A model generated the notes under the pieces. That model ran no database searches. It saw only the letters and a program-made list of their open reading frames with translations, and was not told where the DNA came from. The position numbers and the translations under genes were made by a program. Below are positions 9,013 to 18,025 of a stretch of DNA of 64,000 nt, in pieces (within the stretch, counting starts at the first letter, position 1; every line of letters starts with the position of its first letter). The stretch is from Acetobacter sicerae (GTDB lineage Bacteria > Pseudomonadota > Alphaproteobacteria > Acetobacterales > Acetobacteraceae), in contig NZ_JAAABN010000009.1 in assembly GCF_011516765.1 (NCBI RefSeq), positions 99,871 to 163,870 of the forward strand, written 5' to 3'.

Positions 9013-9567
9013 ATGACATTACTGAAGATCGCACGGATGGGACATCCGGTCCTGCTGAAGCCGGCCGAACTGGTGGAGAACGTGGCCGATCCGGTCGTGC
9101 AGACCCTGATTGACGACATGATCGAGACCATGCGCGACGCCGGTGGCGTCGGCCTTGCCGCTCCCCAAGTGCATGTTTCGAAAAGAATTTTCGTTTATTA
9201 CGTGCCGCCCACCCGTCTGGAGGAGGGAGAACAGTCGCCGGAAGGAATACAGGTGCTGGTCAACCCGGTGATTGAGCCGATCGACGAAGACATCCGTCTG
9301 AGAATGGAAGGGTGCCTGTCCATTCCGGGTCTGCGTGGCTGGGTTCCCCGGTATGCGCGGGTTCGATATCAGGGACTCGACCGGACAGGTGCGCCCGTTT
9401 CCGGGATCGCACAGGGATTCCACGCAAATGTGATCCAGCACGAGGGGGATCATCTGGATGGCGTTCTTTACCCCATGCGGATGACAGACCTCGGTCTGAT
9501 GGGCTTTGATACGGAAGCTAGCCGGTTTCTGACGCCGGACATTATTTTGGGACGCAGTGAGCAATGA
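9013..9567 (+). CDS. def: Peptide deformylase
   Basis: This 184-residue metalloenzyme removes the formyl group from nascent N-formylmethionine. The three family motifs are present: GVGLAAPQ (residues 45-52), EGCLS (99-103, metal Cys) and HEGDH (143-147, metal His and catalytic Glu). The ATG at 9013 is preferred over a GTG two codons upstream because GAGAGG lies 6 bases ahead of it. The stop overlaps the next start in ATGA, so it heads a chain of five closely packed genes. Pairing with a COQ9-like gene rather than fmt is noteworthy. Confidence 0.96.
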   Translation: MTLLKIARMGHPVLLKPAELVENVADPVVQTLIDDMIETMRDAGGVGLAAPQVHVSKRIFVYYVPPTRLEEGEQSPEGIQVLVNPVIEPIDEDIRLRMEGCLSIPGLRGWVPRYARVRYQGLDRTGAPVSGIAQGFHANVIQHEGDHLDGVLYPMRMTDLGLMGFDTEASRFLTPDIILGRSEQ

Positions 9568-10226
9568 GTGGCAGGGATAGAATTCTTCAGTTTGCAGCAG
9601 GTGCGGGCTACGGGCTGCTTCAGGGAATGACGCCGCCATCCATTGAGCATTCTGTGGAACGGGATCAGGCATTGAAAGCGCTGGCCGCAGTCGCTGGCGA
9701 AAAGGGCTGGACGCTGACCGTCCTGAAGGAAGTGGCGGGACCGGACGCCGATCTCCTGTTCCCCGGCGGTCGCACCGAGCTGCTTGAGGCCTGGGCCGAT
9801 CTGGTTGACCGGGAAATGACCGAGCGTGTGCTGCTGGCCATTGATGAGGGCGAGTGTCCCCGTCTCAGTCAGAAAGTCCGCAGGGCTGTTCTGGAGCGAC
9901 TGGACATTCTGGAGCCTTATCGTGCTGCGGAGCGCCGTGCTGCGACAGTGCTGCTTTCACCCTGCGCGGGGAGAACATCGGCCCGTATCCTGTCGCGCAC
10001 AGTGAACGCCATCTGGGATGCCTCGGAAGACATGTCGGGCGGTGTGACATGGGCTACGAAAAGAATCAGTCTCACCGGCATTTATGTTCCGACGTTTCTG
10101 GCATGGCTGGGGGGCGCGGATCGCGGCAGGGTGGAGCAGATCCTTGATGCCGGACTGGCCCGCACACGGCGTCTGGGTGAGCTGAAACAGCGTCTGTTCC
10201 GACCAAAGGGTCTGCGCACAGCGTGA
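9564..10226 (+). CDS. COQ9 family protein (ubiquinone biosynthesis accessory)
   Basis: The 220-residue protein matches the bacterial COQ9 pattern: an N-terminal TetR-like helical segment (RDQALKALAAVAGEKGWTLT), a central FPGGRTELLEAWADLVDREM region, and a C-terminal SGGVTWATKRISLTGIYVPT segment that in COQ9 forms the lipid-binding groove. COQ9 presents ubiquinone intermediates to the COQ7 hydroxylase. Its place opposite rpsU supports the call. Translation is coupled to def by a 4-base ATGA overlap; the true start could be some 20 residues further in (MTPPSIEHS). Confidence 0.82.
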   Translation: MSGRDRILQFAAGAGYGLLQGMTPPSIEHSVERDQALKALAAVAGEKGWTLTVLKEVAGPDADLLFPGGRTELLEAWADLVDREMTERVLLAIDEGECPRLSQKVRRAVLERLDILEPYRAAERRAATVLLSPCAGRTSARILSRTVNAIWDASEDMSGGVTWATKRISLTGIYVPTFLAWLGGADRGRVEQILDAGLARTRRLGELKQRLFRPKGLRTA

Positions 10227-10780
10227 AACGATTCGTCGAAGCCCGGACCGGCGGCGAGGCCGTCGCAGGCGATGGCGTCCTGTTCCTTCGGGAGCAGCAG
10301 ATCAGGCTCGCGCAGGAGCTGATGCTGCTGGTCTGGCTCGATATGGGACAGGCGGCTTCACCGGTTCTGACGCAGTTCGGTCTTGGCGTGGCCCAGCACC
10401 GCGCCCTGCAAATGTTGGCGTTCCAGCCGGGACTGACGGTTGGGGAGCTACAGGGCGTTCTGGGTGTCACGAAACAGAGTCTGGCACGCACATTGACCGA
10501 ACTGCAGGAACGCGCCCTCGTCCGGACTGAACAGGGACGACAGGACCGTCGTCAGCGCTTTCTCTTCCTGACCGACGAAGGCGCGGAAATCGAAGCGCAG
10601 CTTTTCGCTGTGCAGCGCGAACGCATGGTGGCGGCCTATCGGGAAGCGGGAGGCAATGCCGTGCAGGGTTTCCGGCAGGTCCTGCAGGGAATGCTGTCCG
10701 AGGATAGCCGCGCCTTTCTCGCGCGGCGCGAAAGGCAGACCAGAGAAACAGTGAAGGGAGCACGACGGGATGGCCAGTGA
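10223..10780 (+). CDS. MarR-family transcriptional regulator
   Basis: The 185-residue protein starts at GTG, overlapping the preceding stop by 4 bases. A winged helix occupies residues about 45-135: LGVAQHRALQMLAFQPGLTV, recognition helix region VTKQSLARTLTELQERALV, and wing RTEQGRQDRRQRFLFLTDEG. These fit MarR dimers, which are often ligand- or oxidation-responsive repressors. It overlaps the following response-regulator gene by 11 bases, so all three regulatory genes (MarR, OmpR-type regulator, kinase) are likely one transcript. Target and ligand are unknown. Confidence 0.88.
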   Translation: MKRFVEARTGGEAVAGDGVLFLREQQIRLAQELMLLVWLDMGQAASPVLTQFGLGVAQHRALQMLAFQPGLTVGELQGVLGVTKQSLARTLTELQERALVRTEQGRQDRRQRFLFLTDEGAEIEAQLFAVQRERMVAAYREAGGNAVQGFRQVLQGMLSEDSRAFLARRERQTRETVKGARRDGQ

Positions 10781-11525
10781 GGCGATGCAGAAAGCCGGCA
10801 GAGACGACGCTGTTCTGATTTCTGAAGAGGACAACAGCACGACACATGTGCTGGTGGTGGACGATGACGCCCGTCTGAGGCGGCTTCTCCAGCGCTATCT
10901 CAAGGAAAACGGCTTCCGGGTCACCGGCGCGGCTTCCGCCGCCGAGGCGCGACAGGCATTGGGCTTCATGCTGCCGGATGCTCTGGTGCTGGATGTCACT
11001 ATGCCCGGCGAGGACGGGCTGGAGCTGACAAAATCCCTGCGCGGGCAGGGGCTGGACATTCCCATCCTGCTTCTCACGGCCCGTGGTGAGGCGGAGGATC
11101 GCATCACCGGTCTTGAGGCCGGAGCGGATGATTATCTGGGCAAGCCGTTCGAGCCGCGCGAACTGCTGCTGCGTCTGAAAGCCCATCTGCGCAAACATGC
11201 GCCACCGCCGCCGTCTGATAATCTGCGAATCGTCAGGCTCGGGACGCTCGAATTCGATCCCAACAGAGGCATTCTCTCCGGGCCCGAAGGTGTCGTGCAT
11301 CTGACGGGTGGCGAGGCGGCCCTGCTGGCGGTTCTGTCCCGCCATCCCAACGAGGTCCTGTCGCGCGAAGACATCGCGAATGCACTGGATATGGCGGAAA
11401 TCGGGGAGCGTGCCGTTGACGTGCAGGTTACCCGTCTGCGGCGGCGTATCGAGGTGGACCCGCGTGAACCACGTTATCTGCACACGCTTCGCGGCAAGGG
11501 TTACATGCTGAAGCCGGGAATCTGA
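10770..11525 (+). CDS. OmpR-family response regulator
   Basis: The 251-residue regulator has a receiver domain (residues about 25-145) with acidic pocket DDD 31-33, phospho-acceptor D75 in LVLDVTMPG, the switch Thr in LLLTARG and the Lys in GKPFEP. A winged-helix effector domain (155-250) ends in the typical RVDVQVTRLRRRIE-like helix and hairpin TLRGKGYML. The first 24 residues are an extra polar extension. It is paired with the sensor kinase 8 bases downstream. The architecture matches the OmpR/EnvZ group; the output genes are unknown. Confidence 0.95.
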   Translation: MASEAMQKAGRDDAVLISEEDNSTTHVLVVDDDARLRRLLQRYLKENGFRVTGAASAAEARQALGFMLPDALVLDVTMPGEDGLELTKSLRGQGLDIPILLLTARGEAEDRITGLEAGADDYLGKPFEPRELLLRLKAHLRKHAPPPPSDNLRIVRLGTLEFDPNRGILSGPEGVVHLTGGEAALLAVLSRHPNEVLSREDIANALDMAEIGERAVDVQVTRLRRRIEVDPREPRYLHTLRGKGYMLKPGI

Positions 11526-11533
11526 CGCCGGTC

Positions 11534-12898
11534 ATGCGCGGATGGCGCACATTCTGGGGTGATGGCCGGCTCGACCGGTCGGTGCGGCGTGTGCTGCCCA
11601 ATTCCTTTCTGGGCCGCTCCCTGCTGATTGTGCTGATCCCCCTGCTGGTCACGCAGGGAATCGCACTGGAACTGTTCTACGGCAATTATCTGCATGTGAT
11701 GTCGCGGCGTATGTCCGAAAGCGTGGTTTCCGAAATCAGCCTGTCGCTGGACTTTCTGGAACGCTACCAGACACGCGCCGACCGGGCCTGGGTGACGAAG
11801 CAGGTTCGAGCACGCACGCAGCTTTCCGTGGAATGGCATCAGAATGCGAAGCTGACGAAATTCGGTTCGACCCATGTCGTCGGGCCTATGGATGAAGATC
11901 TGGTCCGCACGCTTCAGGCCTTCATTTCCTACCCGTTTTTTGTGGACTGGCTGACGGATGAGCGTCACGTCTTTATCCTGATCCAGCTGCCTGACGGAGT
12001 GATGAAGATCGACGCGCCGCGCAAGCGGCTGGATGTCGGTCAGATCTGGCTTTTCGTGTTCTGGGCGCTGGGCAGCTCGCTGCTGCTGTTCGCCGTGGCG
12101 GCGCTCTTCATGCAGAATCAGGTGCGGGCCGTGAGACGTCTGGCGAGAGCTGCCGAGCAGTTCGGTCTGGGGCGGGATGTCGGGCCCATCAGGCCGGAAG
12201 GAGCCCGGGAGGTCCGGAAGGCCGCCGTGGCGTTCAACCGTATGCAGGAGCGGATTTCCCGATTCGTCATGCAGCGCACCGCCGTGCTGGCGGGCGTGTC
12301 GCATGATTTGAGAACGCCCCTGACCCGACTCCGGCTTTCTCTCGCCATGTTTCCTCAGTCCGGTGTGGTGGATGCCGGGCTCCTGCGGGATGACGTGCAT
12401 GACATGATCGGTGATGTCGCCGAAATGGAGCGGCTGATCGAGAGTTATCTCTCCTTTGCCCGAGGGGAAGGCGCCGAAGCCCCGGAGAAGCTGGATGTCG
12501 CCGTGCTGCTGGACGATGTTGCGGCCGCCATCGTGCGGGCAGGTGGTCGGGTGCGCGCAGTGACCTGCGAGCCCGGTCTGGTCATCGAGGCGCGTCCGGA
12601 TGCGATGCGGCGCATGCTGAGCAACATTCTGGAGAATGCCCGTCGTCTCAATGCCGCCATATGGCTTTCAGGACGTCAGGAAGGACGCAGCATTATCATC
12701 GAAGTGGACGATGATGGACCGGGTATTCCACCGGAGCGCAGGGAGGAAGTGTTCCGTGCGTTTTCAACCAGCAAAAAGGGCGGCACCGGGCTGGGACTGA
12801 CGATTGTCCGAGACATCGTGCGGGCGCATGGCGGCGATATCCAGTTGGGAGAAAGCCAGCGGGGCGGCCTGAACGTGCGTATCACCCTGCCGCGCTGA
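11534..12898 (+). CDS. EnvZ-like sensor histidine kinase
   Basis: The 454-residue membrane kinase has a first membrane helix near residues 25-48, a periplasmic sensor of about 120 residues, and a second helix near 172-195. HAMP follows, then the dimerisation helix with the phospho-His H257 in VSHDLRTPLTRLR. The ATPase part shows an N box (SNILENARR), G1 (VDDDGPGIP), F box (FRAFSTSKKG) and G2 (GGTGLGLTIV). It phosphorylates the regulator encoded just before it. Layout and DLRTPLTRLR favour the EnvZ subfamily, suggesting osmotic, acid or envelope sensing. Confidence 0.95.
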   Translation: MRGWRTFWGDGRLDRSVRRVLPNSFLGRSLLIVLIPLLVTQGIALELFYGNYLHVMSRRMSESVVSEISLSLDFLERYQTRADRAWVTKQVRARTQLSVEWHQNAKLTKFGSTHVVGPMDEDLVRTLQAFISYPFFVDWLTDERHVFILIQLPDGVMKIDAPRKRLDVGQIWLFVFWALGSSLLLFAVAALFMQNQVRAVRRLARAAEQFGLGRDVGPIRPEGAREVRKAAVAFNRMQERISRFVMQRTAVLAGVSHDLRTPLTRLRLSLAMFPQSGVVDAGLLRDDVHDMIGDVAEMERLIESYLSFARGEGAEAPEKLDVAVLLDDVAAAIVRAGGRVRAVTCEPGLVIEARPDAMRRMLSNILENARRLNAAIWLSGRQEGRSIIIEVDDDGPGIPPERREEVFRAFSTSKKGGTGLGLTIVRDIVRAHGGDIQLGESQRGGLNVRITLPR

Positions 12899-12976
12899 GC
12901 GGATGATCGATTTTCGTTCAGCACGACTCACGAAAAAAGTGGGTGATGTTCCGTGCGGAGAATCGTCCGATCCGGA

Positions 12977-13573
12977 TCAGGGCAGGCTGTTGCCCGCGCC
13001 GCCATGACCCGGACCATTGCTCATGCCCATGCCGTTGTTGCCGCCACCGAAGGAGCTGTTGTTCATCATGCCCTGCATCGGGTTGTAGCGTCCGACGTTG
13101 CCGATGATTTCCTGAAGGATATTGATCTTGGTGCCCGGTGTCGGGGTCTTGTCGCCGACCATGCCCGGATGTTTGGCGTCCTTCGGTCCCAGCGTCCTGA
13201 GGGAGCGGAGTGTTCCGGCCTGATCGAAATTCAGGACGACAACCTGCTGCTTCGTGACGTGCGGGAAGTTCGCCGGGGTCGGCGCCGTCATCATCGAGAC
13301 ATAGATCCAGGTATTATCGTCGAAGGTCGCCTTGGAGGTCGGCGAGCCAAGCAGATCAAGCGCATCGGCGCGATTGCTTACGCCCGGTTTGAGCTGGTTG
13401 TAATCGTCGGCCTCGATAAGCGAACCGCGCGGCATGGGCGAGTTTTCGATGAATGAACAGCCGGAGAGGACGAACAGCCCCCCCGTCAGACCCAGAGCCA
13501 TGAGGGCCTGTCTGCGACGACGGCCTGTGGCTGGGCGTGATTCGGTCCGGGAGAAAGGCTGGCGTTTTGACAT
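12977..13573 (-). CDS. bamE: Outer-membrane assembly lipoprotein BamE/SmpA/OmlA family
   Basis: The 198-residue lipoprotein starts at ATG 13573. After a basic N-terminus comes a signal peptide with lipobox LSGC (Cys39). The BamE fold region follows (DYNQLKPGVSNRADALDLLG, then DDNTWIYVS, then VLNFDQAGTLRSLRTL). The C-terminal 50 residues are Gly/Asn/Met rich (NNSSFGGGNNGMGMSNGPG), longer than in most BamE proteins. It is part of the BAM complex that inserts beta-barrel proteins into the outer membrane. It is divergent from yceD, the usual alphaproteobacterial neighbour. Confidence 0.9.
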   Translation of the reverse strand: MSKRQPFSRTESRPATGRRRRQALMALGLTGGLFVLSGCSFIENSPMPRGSLIEADDYNQLKPGVSNRADALDLLGSPTSKATFDDNTWIYVSMMTAPTPANFPHVTKQQVVVLNFDQAGTLRSLRTLGPKDAKHPGMVGDKTPTPGTKINILQEIIGNVGRYNPMQGMMNNSSFGGGNNGMGMSNGPGHGGAGNSLP

Positions 13574-13714
13574 GACGGTAGTCTGTTCTCTCCACGAATG
13601 GACCCAGTAAATATTGTTATCGTTAAAGCACAAGGAACGGGTGTCCGATAGAGTGTTTTCTGCCACACTAAAGGCGCTATCATCGGACTTTGTGTCGGGA
13701 AAGGACTGTATAGA

Positions 13715-14290
13715 GTGACTGCCTCCGGAGTTTCCGAATTTTCCCGCCCCGTTCTTGTGAGAACATTGCGTGGCGCGTCCGCCGACTCTCCCCGGGAAAT
13801 CTCGGTGACCGCGACCGAAGCCGAATGTGCCCGAATTGCCCGGCGGCTGGGCCTGCCGGACGTGGCGAGCCTGACATGCCGGTATGAACTGTTCACCCGG
13901 ACAGGACATACAGTGCAGGCGACAGGCTCGATGACCGCACGCCTCAGCCAGCTCTGTGTGCTGACGCTGGAAGTGTTCGAGGATGTGATCGCCGAGCGCT
14001 TCGTCATTCGATTCGTGCCGGCGTCCGAGCATGATGGATCGTTCGATGAAAATGGCGAGCTGGATGAGATCGACGATGTTCCCTACGACGGGGATGTGAT
14101 TGATCTTGGCGAGGCGGCGGTCGAGCAGCTTTCCCTTACGCTTGACCCGTATCCGCGGAAAACGGGCGTGGCGCGGCCTGCCGCTGTTCTGACCGAGGAT
14201 GATATTTCCTTGCAGGAAGAAGAAGGTGAGGCAGAGGAGCGACCCAATCCCTTCGCCGCGCTGGCCAGGCTGAAACGCGACGATTCCTGA
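13715..14290 (+). CDS. yceD: YceD/DUF177 family protein
   Basis: The 191-residue acidic protein starts at GTG with AAAGGA 9 bases upstream. The DUF177 signature is a region with a Cys (RLSQLCVLTLEVFEDVIAER) and an acidic patch with DLGEAAVEQLSLTLDPYPRK. DUF177 proteins almost always precede rpmF and are implicated in 23S rRNA or large-subunit maturation. rpmF begins 151 bases downstream, then plsX and fabH, which is the classical order. Confidence 0.9.
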   Translation: MTASGVSEFSRPVLVRTLRGASADSPREISVTATEAECARIARRLGLPDVASLTCRYELFTRTGHTVQATGSMTARLSQLCVLTLEVFEDVIAERFVIRFVPASEHDGSFDENGELDEIDDVPYDGDVIDLGEAAVEQLSLTLDPYPRKTGVARPAAVLTEDDISLQEEEGEAEERPNPFAALARLKRDDS

Positions 14291-14441
14291 ACGTCTGCGT
14301 GCCGTGCGTGCCTGTCAGTTTTCGATCGGTCCTTGCGGAACCGTTGCTGGTCTGGTAGAGCCCCGCCCTCAATTGTAGTTATGTCCAGGTTCCGTCTTGT
14401 GACGGTTCCGGGATGCCATCATTTCGGAGGGGCTTGGACCC

Positions 14442-14645
14442 ATGGCTGTACCTAAAAGAAAAACGTCTCCTTCCCGCCGTGGTATGCGTCGCAGCCATCA
14501 GGCCCTGACGGTCGAAGCCCATGCCGAGTGCGGCAACTGCGGCGAACTGAAGCGCCCACATCACGTCTGCAGCCACTGTGGCCATTATGATGGCCGCGAA
14601 GTGATTGCAGCCGGTAAGGCCCTGAAAGTTGCAGTTCGCGCCTGA
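14442..14645 (+). CDS. rpmF: Ribosomal protein bL32
   Basis: The 67-residue basic protein begins [19 protein letters not shown] and carries a zinc ribbon with CGNC and CSHC, as in zinc-binding (C+) bL32. It is a 50S subunit protein. AGGGGC precedes the ATG closely. It lies in the yceD-rpmF-plsX-fabH group that links ribosome and phospholipid synthesis. Confidence 0.97.
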   Translation: MAVPKRKTSPSRRGMRRSHQALTVEAHAECGNCGELKRPHHVCSHCGHYDGREVIAAGKALKVAVRA

Positions 14646-14723
14646 TTGCGGTGTTGGTAACGTGACAGGCGGTATCCCTGATGAGGCAAGGCGCACTTTG
14701 TTCATGAAAGCCGGATCGCATTC

Positions 14724-15824
14724 ATGAACGAAGTGGAGCATTCCGCCGCAGACACTGCTCAGAGTCCGGAACCGTTTTCCCTCGCTGTTGATGCGATGGG
14801 AGGCGATGGCGGTCCTGAAATGGTTGTTGCGGGTCTCGCTATCGCAGCGGATCGGCATCCGGGAGCCCGGGTGCTGCTTGTTGGTGACGAAAAACGTCTG
14901 CGGGCGCTTCTCGCCCGGCATCCGAAGGCCGCCGCCATCTGCACGATCCGGCATGCGTCAGCCGCCGTCAGCATGGACATGAAACCTACGGCTGCGCTGC
15001 GGCTGAAGGATTCGTCCCTGCGTGTGGTCATGAATGCTGTGGCTGGCGGCGAAGCGACGGGTGTCGTATCGGCCGGAAACAGCGGCGCGATGCTGGCTCT
15101 CGCCAAGATCGTCATCAAGACTCTTCCCGGTATTTCCCGTCCCGCCATGGCGGCCATCAGTCCCAGCATGAAGGGCGATGTCGTCATGCTGGATCTGGGG
15201 GCCAATGTGGGATGCGACTGGCGCAACCTTGTCGAGTTCGCCGTCATGGGCGAAGCCTTCGCCAAGGCTGTGCTCGGCCTGCCTGCTCCCACGATCGGCC
15301 TGCTGAATGTCGGGGCGGAAGAGCTGAAGGGTGACGAAAAGCTGCGTCAGGCCGCTGACGTGCTGAGGGACAGCCCGCTTGCCGGACAGTTTCACGGCTT
15401 TGTCGAGGGGCATGACATCACGGCTGGCACGACAGACATTGTCGTGACGGACGGCTTCACGGGAAACGTGGCGCTGAAAACAGGCGAGGGGACCATGAAA
15501 ATGGCGTCCGGTCTGTTCCGGCAGGTTTTCACCAGCAGTCTGGCTGGCCGTCTGGCCTATCTTCTGGTGCGCCCGGCGCTGGAGCGCATGAAGGACTGGC
15601 TGGATCCACGCCGCTATAATGGCGCGGTTTTTGTCGGTCTGAACGGCGTGGTTGTGAAGTCACATGGTGGTACGGACGCGGAAGGTTTTGCTTCTGCTGT
15701 TGATGTGGCGATGGACATGGTCACGCACCATTTCAATGAAGGCATTCGTGCCCGTCTGGGGAACATGTCCTCGCTGACGACCAGTCGGTCTCTTGCCGAT
15801 GCGGAACGTCAGCCTGTGGCATGA
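14724..15824 (+). CDS. plsX: Phosphate acyltransferase PlsX
   Basis: The 366-residue enzyme converts acyl-ACP and phosphate to acyl-phosphate, the first acyl donor for glycerolipid synthesis in the PlsX-PlsY route; it is a peripheral membrane protein. Family marks are LAVDAMGGDGGPEMVVAG near residue 21, GVVSAGNSGAMLALA near 112, MLDLGANVGCD and VVTDGFTGNVALKTGEG. The first 20 residues are a variable extension. It lies between rpmF and fabH as in most bacteria. Confidence 0.97.
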   Translation: MNEVEHSAADTAQSPEPFSLAVDAMGGDGGPEMVVAGLAIAADRHPGARVLLVGDEKRLRALLARHPKAAAICTIRHASAAVSMDMKPTAALRLKDSSLRVVMNAVAGGEATGVVSAGNSGAMLALAKIVIKTLPGISRPAMAAISPSMKGDVVMLDLGANVGCDWRNLVEFAVMGEAFAKAVLGLPAPTIGLLNVGAEELKGDEKLRQAADVLRDSPLAGQFHGFVEGHDITAGTTDIVVTDGFTGNVALKTGEGTMKMASGLFRQVFTSSLAGRLAYLLVRPALERMKDWLDPRRYNGAVFVGLNGVVVKSHGGTDAEGFASAVDVAMDMVTHHFNEGIRARLGNMSSLTTSRSLADAERQPVA

Positions 15825-15938
15825 CGGCAGGCTCAGTGGTCTGTTCTGATCGTTTTTCAGTGATTTTAACGTGGTTTCTGTGACTGAAGACAACGGGCGA
15901 GGGTTATTGTTGCCCCCCGTGTCCTGAAGGTGTGCCGG

Positions 15939-16904
15939 ATGACGATACGTTCCATGCTGGTTGGCGTTGGCAGCTATCTCCCTGAGAAAATTGTTACTAA
16001 CGACGAGCTCTCCGAGCGTCTCGATACGTCGGATGAATGGATTCGTGGTCGAACCGGCATTGGCCAGCGGCATATCGTCAGCGGCAGTGAAAACGCGGTC
16101 TATATGGCGTCCCGGGCGGCCCAGCGTGCGCTGGATTTTGCCTGCATTGATCCCATGGATGTGGGCGCCGTCATTGTGGCGACTTCGACGCCCGATCAGG
16201 TGTTTCCGGCGACAGCGGTGCGCGTTCTCGCTGATCTTGGCGTGACGAACGGATTCGGATTCGACATTGCCGCTGCCTGCAGTGGCTTCATCTACGCGCT
16301 GTCCACGGCTGATGCCTTCATTCGCGCAGGCAACACGAAATGCGTCGTCGTCATCGGCAGTGAAGTCTATTCCCGTATTCTGGACTGGTCCGATCGTGGG
16401 ACAGCCGTGCTGTTCGGTGATGGCGCTGGAGCCGTTGTGCTTCAGGCGAGTGACGACCCCGGCGAACGCGGCGTTCTTTCCACACATCTGCACGCCGATG
16501 GTGCAACTGGCGACATTCTGTATGTTGACGGCGCTGTTGGACGGCCTGACCACACGGGTCACCTGCGTATGAATGGGCGGGAAGTCTTCCGCCATGCCGT
16601 GGCGAAGCTGGCGTCTTCGGTTGATGAAGCGCTCGAGAGCGCCGGTCTCGATGCGTCCGATGTGTCCTGGCTGGTGCCGCATCAGGCCAATATCCGGATC
16701 ATCGAGGGTGTAGCCCGCAAGCTGAAGATGCCGATGGAAAGAGTGGTGGTGACCGTTGATCGCCATGCCAACACCTCGGCGGCGTCCATTCCGCTGGCGC
16801 TGGATGAAGCGATGCGTGATGGACGGATCAAGCGGGGCGATCTGGTGCTCATGGAAGCGCTGGGTGGCGGGCTGACCTGGGGATCGGCGCTGGTCCGGAT
16901 CTGA
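15939..16904 (+). CDS. fabH: 3-oxoacyl-ACP synthase III
   Basis: The 321-residue condensing enzyme joins acetyl-CoA and malonyl-ACP to start fatty acid synthesis. The catalytic Cys is in DIAAACSGF, the His in WLVPHQANIRI and the Asn in RHANTSAAS; the oxyanion GGG loop is near the C-terminus (ALGGGLTWG). ATG 15939 is chosen over a GTG three codons upstream because GAAGG sits 8 bases before it. A gap of about 110 bases after plsX leaves room for its own promoter, but the order plsX-fabH-ihfA is conserved. Confidence 0.96.
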   Translation: MTIRSMLVGVGSYLPEKIVTNDELSERLDTSDEWIRGRTGIGQRHIVSGSENAVYMASRAAQRALDFACIDPMDVGAVIVATSTPDQVFPATAVRVLADLGVTNGFGFDIAAACSGFIYALSTADAFIRAGNTKCVVVIGSEVYSRILDWSDRGTAVLFGDGAGAVVLQASDDPGERGVLSTHLHADGATGDILYVDGAVGRPDHTGHLRMNGREVFRHAVAKLASSVDEALESAGLDASDVSWLVPHQANIRIIEGVARKLKMPMERVVVTVDRHANTSAASIPLALDEAMRDGRIKRGDLVLMEALGGGLTWGSALVRI

Positions 16905-16915
16905 GGACGATCGTC

Positions 16916-16947
16916 CCGCCCGTCAATTCATCTGACGGACGGTTTTT
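16916..16947 (+). terminator. Rho-independent terminator after fabH
   Basis: CCGCCCGTCA (16916-16925) pairs with TGACGGACGG (16933-16942) with one mismatch and is followed by TTTTT. It lies 12 bases past the fabH stop and 50 bases before ihfA, so ihfA should have its own promoter. Confidence 0.8.
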
Positions 16948-16997
16948 CTCCTGCACGATATAATTGACGGCCCGTATCAGCATGTTACCCTGTAATC

Positions 16998-17291
16998 ATG
17001 AGCACGGTAACGCGCGCCAGTCTGGCGGAACACATCTATACGGAAGTCGGCCTGTCCCGGAGTGAGTCCGTGGCGTTGCTGGAAGCCGTCCTTGAAACAA
17101 TGGCGACTGCGCTTGAATCCGGGGAGTCGGTGAAGATCAGCGGCTTCGGCACTTTCATGGTGCGCCGGAAAGGCCAGCGTAGCGGCCGGAATCCCAAGAC
17201 CGGAGTCGAGATTCCCATTCTCCCCCGGTCGGTGATCTCCTTCCGCCCCAGCCATATTCTGCGGGCCGCGGTCAACGGTGCGTCTGAATGA
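16998..17291 (+). CDS. ihfA: Integration host factor subunit alpha
   Basis: The 97-residue DNA-bending protein of the HU/IHF family has the central [20 protein letters not shown] segment and a minor-groove arm whose intercalating proline lies in the GVEIPILPR stretch. With IhfB it makes sharp bends that help recombination, replication and transcription. It overlaps the MerR gene by 4 bases (ATGA), the common alphaproteobacterial ihfA-merR couple. Confidence 0.93.
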   Translation: MSTVTRASLAEHIYTEVGLSRSESVALLEAVLETMATALESGESVKISGFGTFMVRRKGQRSGRNPKTGVEIPILPRSVISFRPSHILRAAVNGASE

Positions 17292-17860
17292 GCATCGAAG
17301 AAAGTCTGGAGACCGCGCCGGACACGCAGGAAACCGACGACGAGATTCGCGGGCGTAAGGGGCCTCTGGCCTTCCGGACCATCAGCGAGGTGGCTGATGA
17401 GCTGAAGGTGCCCCAGCATGTGCTCCGCTTCTGGGAAACACGGTTTGAGCAGGTTCGCCCCCTGAAGCGGGGTGGTGGACGTCGTTATTACCGGCCGGAA
17501 GATGTCGATCTGCTCCGGCGGATCGCGACGCTGCTCTACGTCAAGGGCTACACCATTAAAGGTGTCCAGCGCGTCCTTCGCGAAAAGGGACCGGAAGGGC
17601 TGGAAGAGGAAGTCAGCGGCAAGACTGCCGATCCTTCCGTGTCTGAAGCGGTTTCAGCGCCGGAAATGTCTCAACCCCAGGACGAAGCGCCACAGACGGA
17701 AGTATCTCCATCCATTCCCGTCGTGCAGCCGGAGCCGCAGATTGTCACGGTGACCGTGCGTGACGAGCGTCTGGAGAGCGAGCATGACCGGATGCGGAAA
17801 AGTCTCGAAGATATTCTGCACCGTCTGGCTGAGGTAAAAGCCAGCCTGACGGTTGATTGA
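17288..17860 (+). CDS. MerR-family regulator coupled to ihfA
   Basis: The 190-residue protein has a MerR-type winged helix at residues about 22-95 ([20 protein letters not shown], then [20 protein letters not shown]). A Pro/Glu/Gln-rich linker and a C-terminal coiled coil ([20 protein letters not shown]) follow. No cysteines suited to metal sensing are present. It belongs to the short MerR group that follows ihfA in alphaproteobacteria and whose role is poorly known. Confidence 0.9.
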   Translation: MSIEESLETAPDTQETDDEIRGRKGPLAFRTISEVADELKVPQHVLRFWETRFEQVRPLKRGGGRRYYRPEDVDLLRRIATLLYVKGYTIKGVQRVLREKGPEGLEEEVSGKTADPSVSEAVSAPEMSQPQDEAPQTEVSPSIPVVQPEPQIVTVTVRDERLESEHDRMRKSLEDILHRLAEVKASLTVD

Positions 17861-17951
17861 AACGGCAGATTGCATTCTGCTGACGGGATGCTGTCGAACC
17901 TCTCTTGTGGAGGGTCGGCAAGCCTGCTAGAGAGTGGCCGTTCATTACTGA

Positions 17952-18025
17952 CGGGCAGTAGCGCAGCCTGGTAGCGCATCAGTCTGGGGGACTGGGGGTC
18001 GTGGGTTCGAATCCCGCCTGCCCGA
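17952..18025 (+). tRNA. tRNA-Pro(GGG)
   Basis: The 74-base cloverleaf has acceptor CGGGCAG/CTGCCCG with discriminator A, D arm GCGCAGCCTGGTAGCGC, anticodon stem TCAGT/ACTGG around loop CTGGGGG (anticodon GGG), and T arm GTGGGTTCGAATCCCGC. The 3' CCA is not encoded (TAT follows), so it is added after transcription. Confidence 0.95.
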
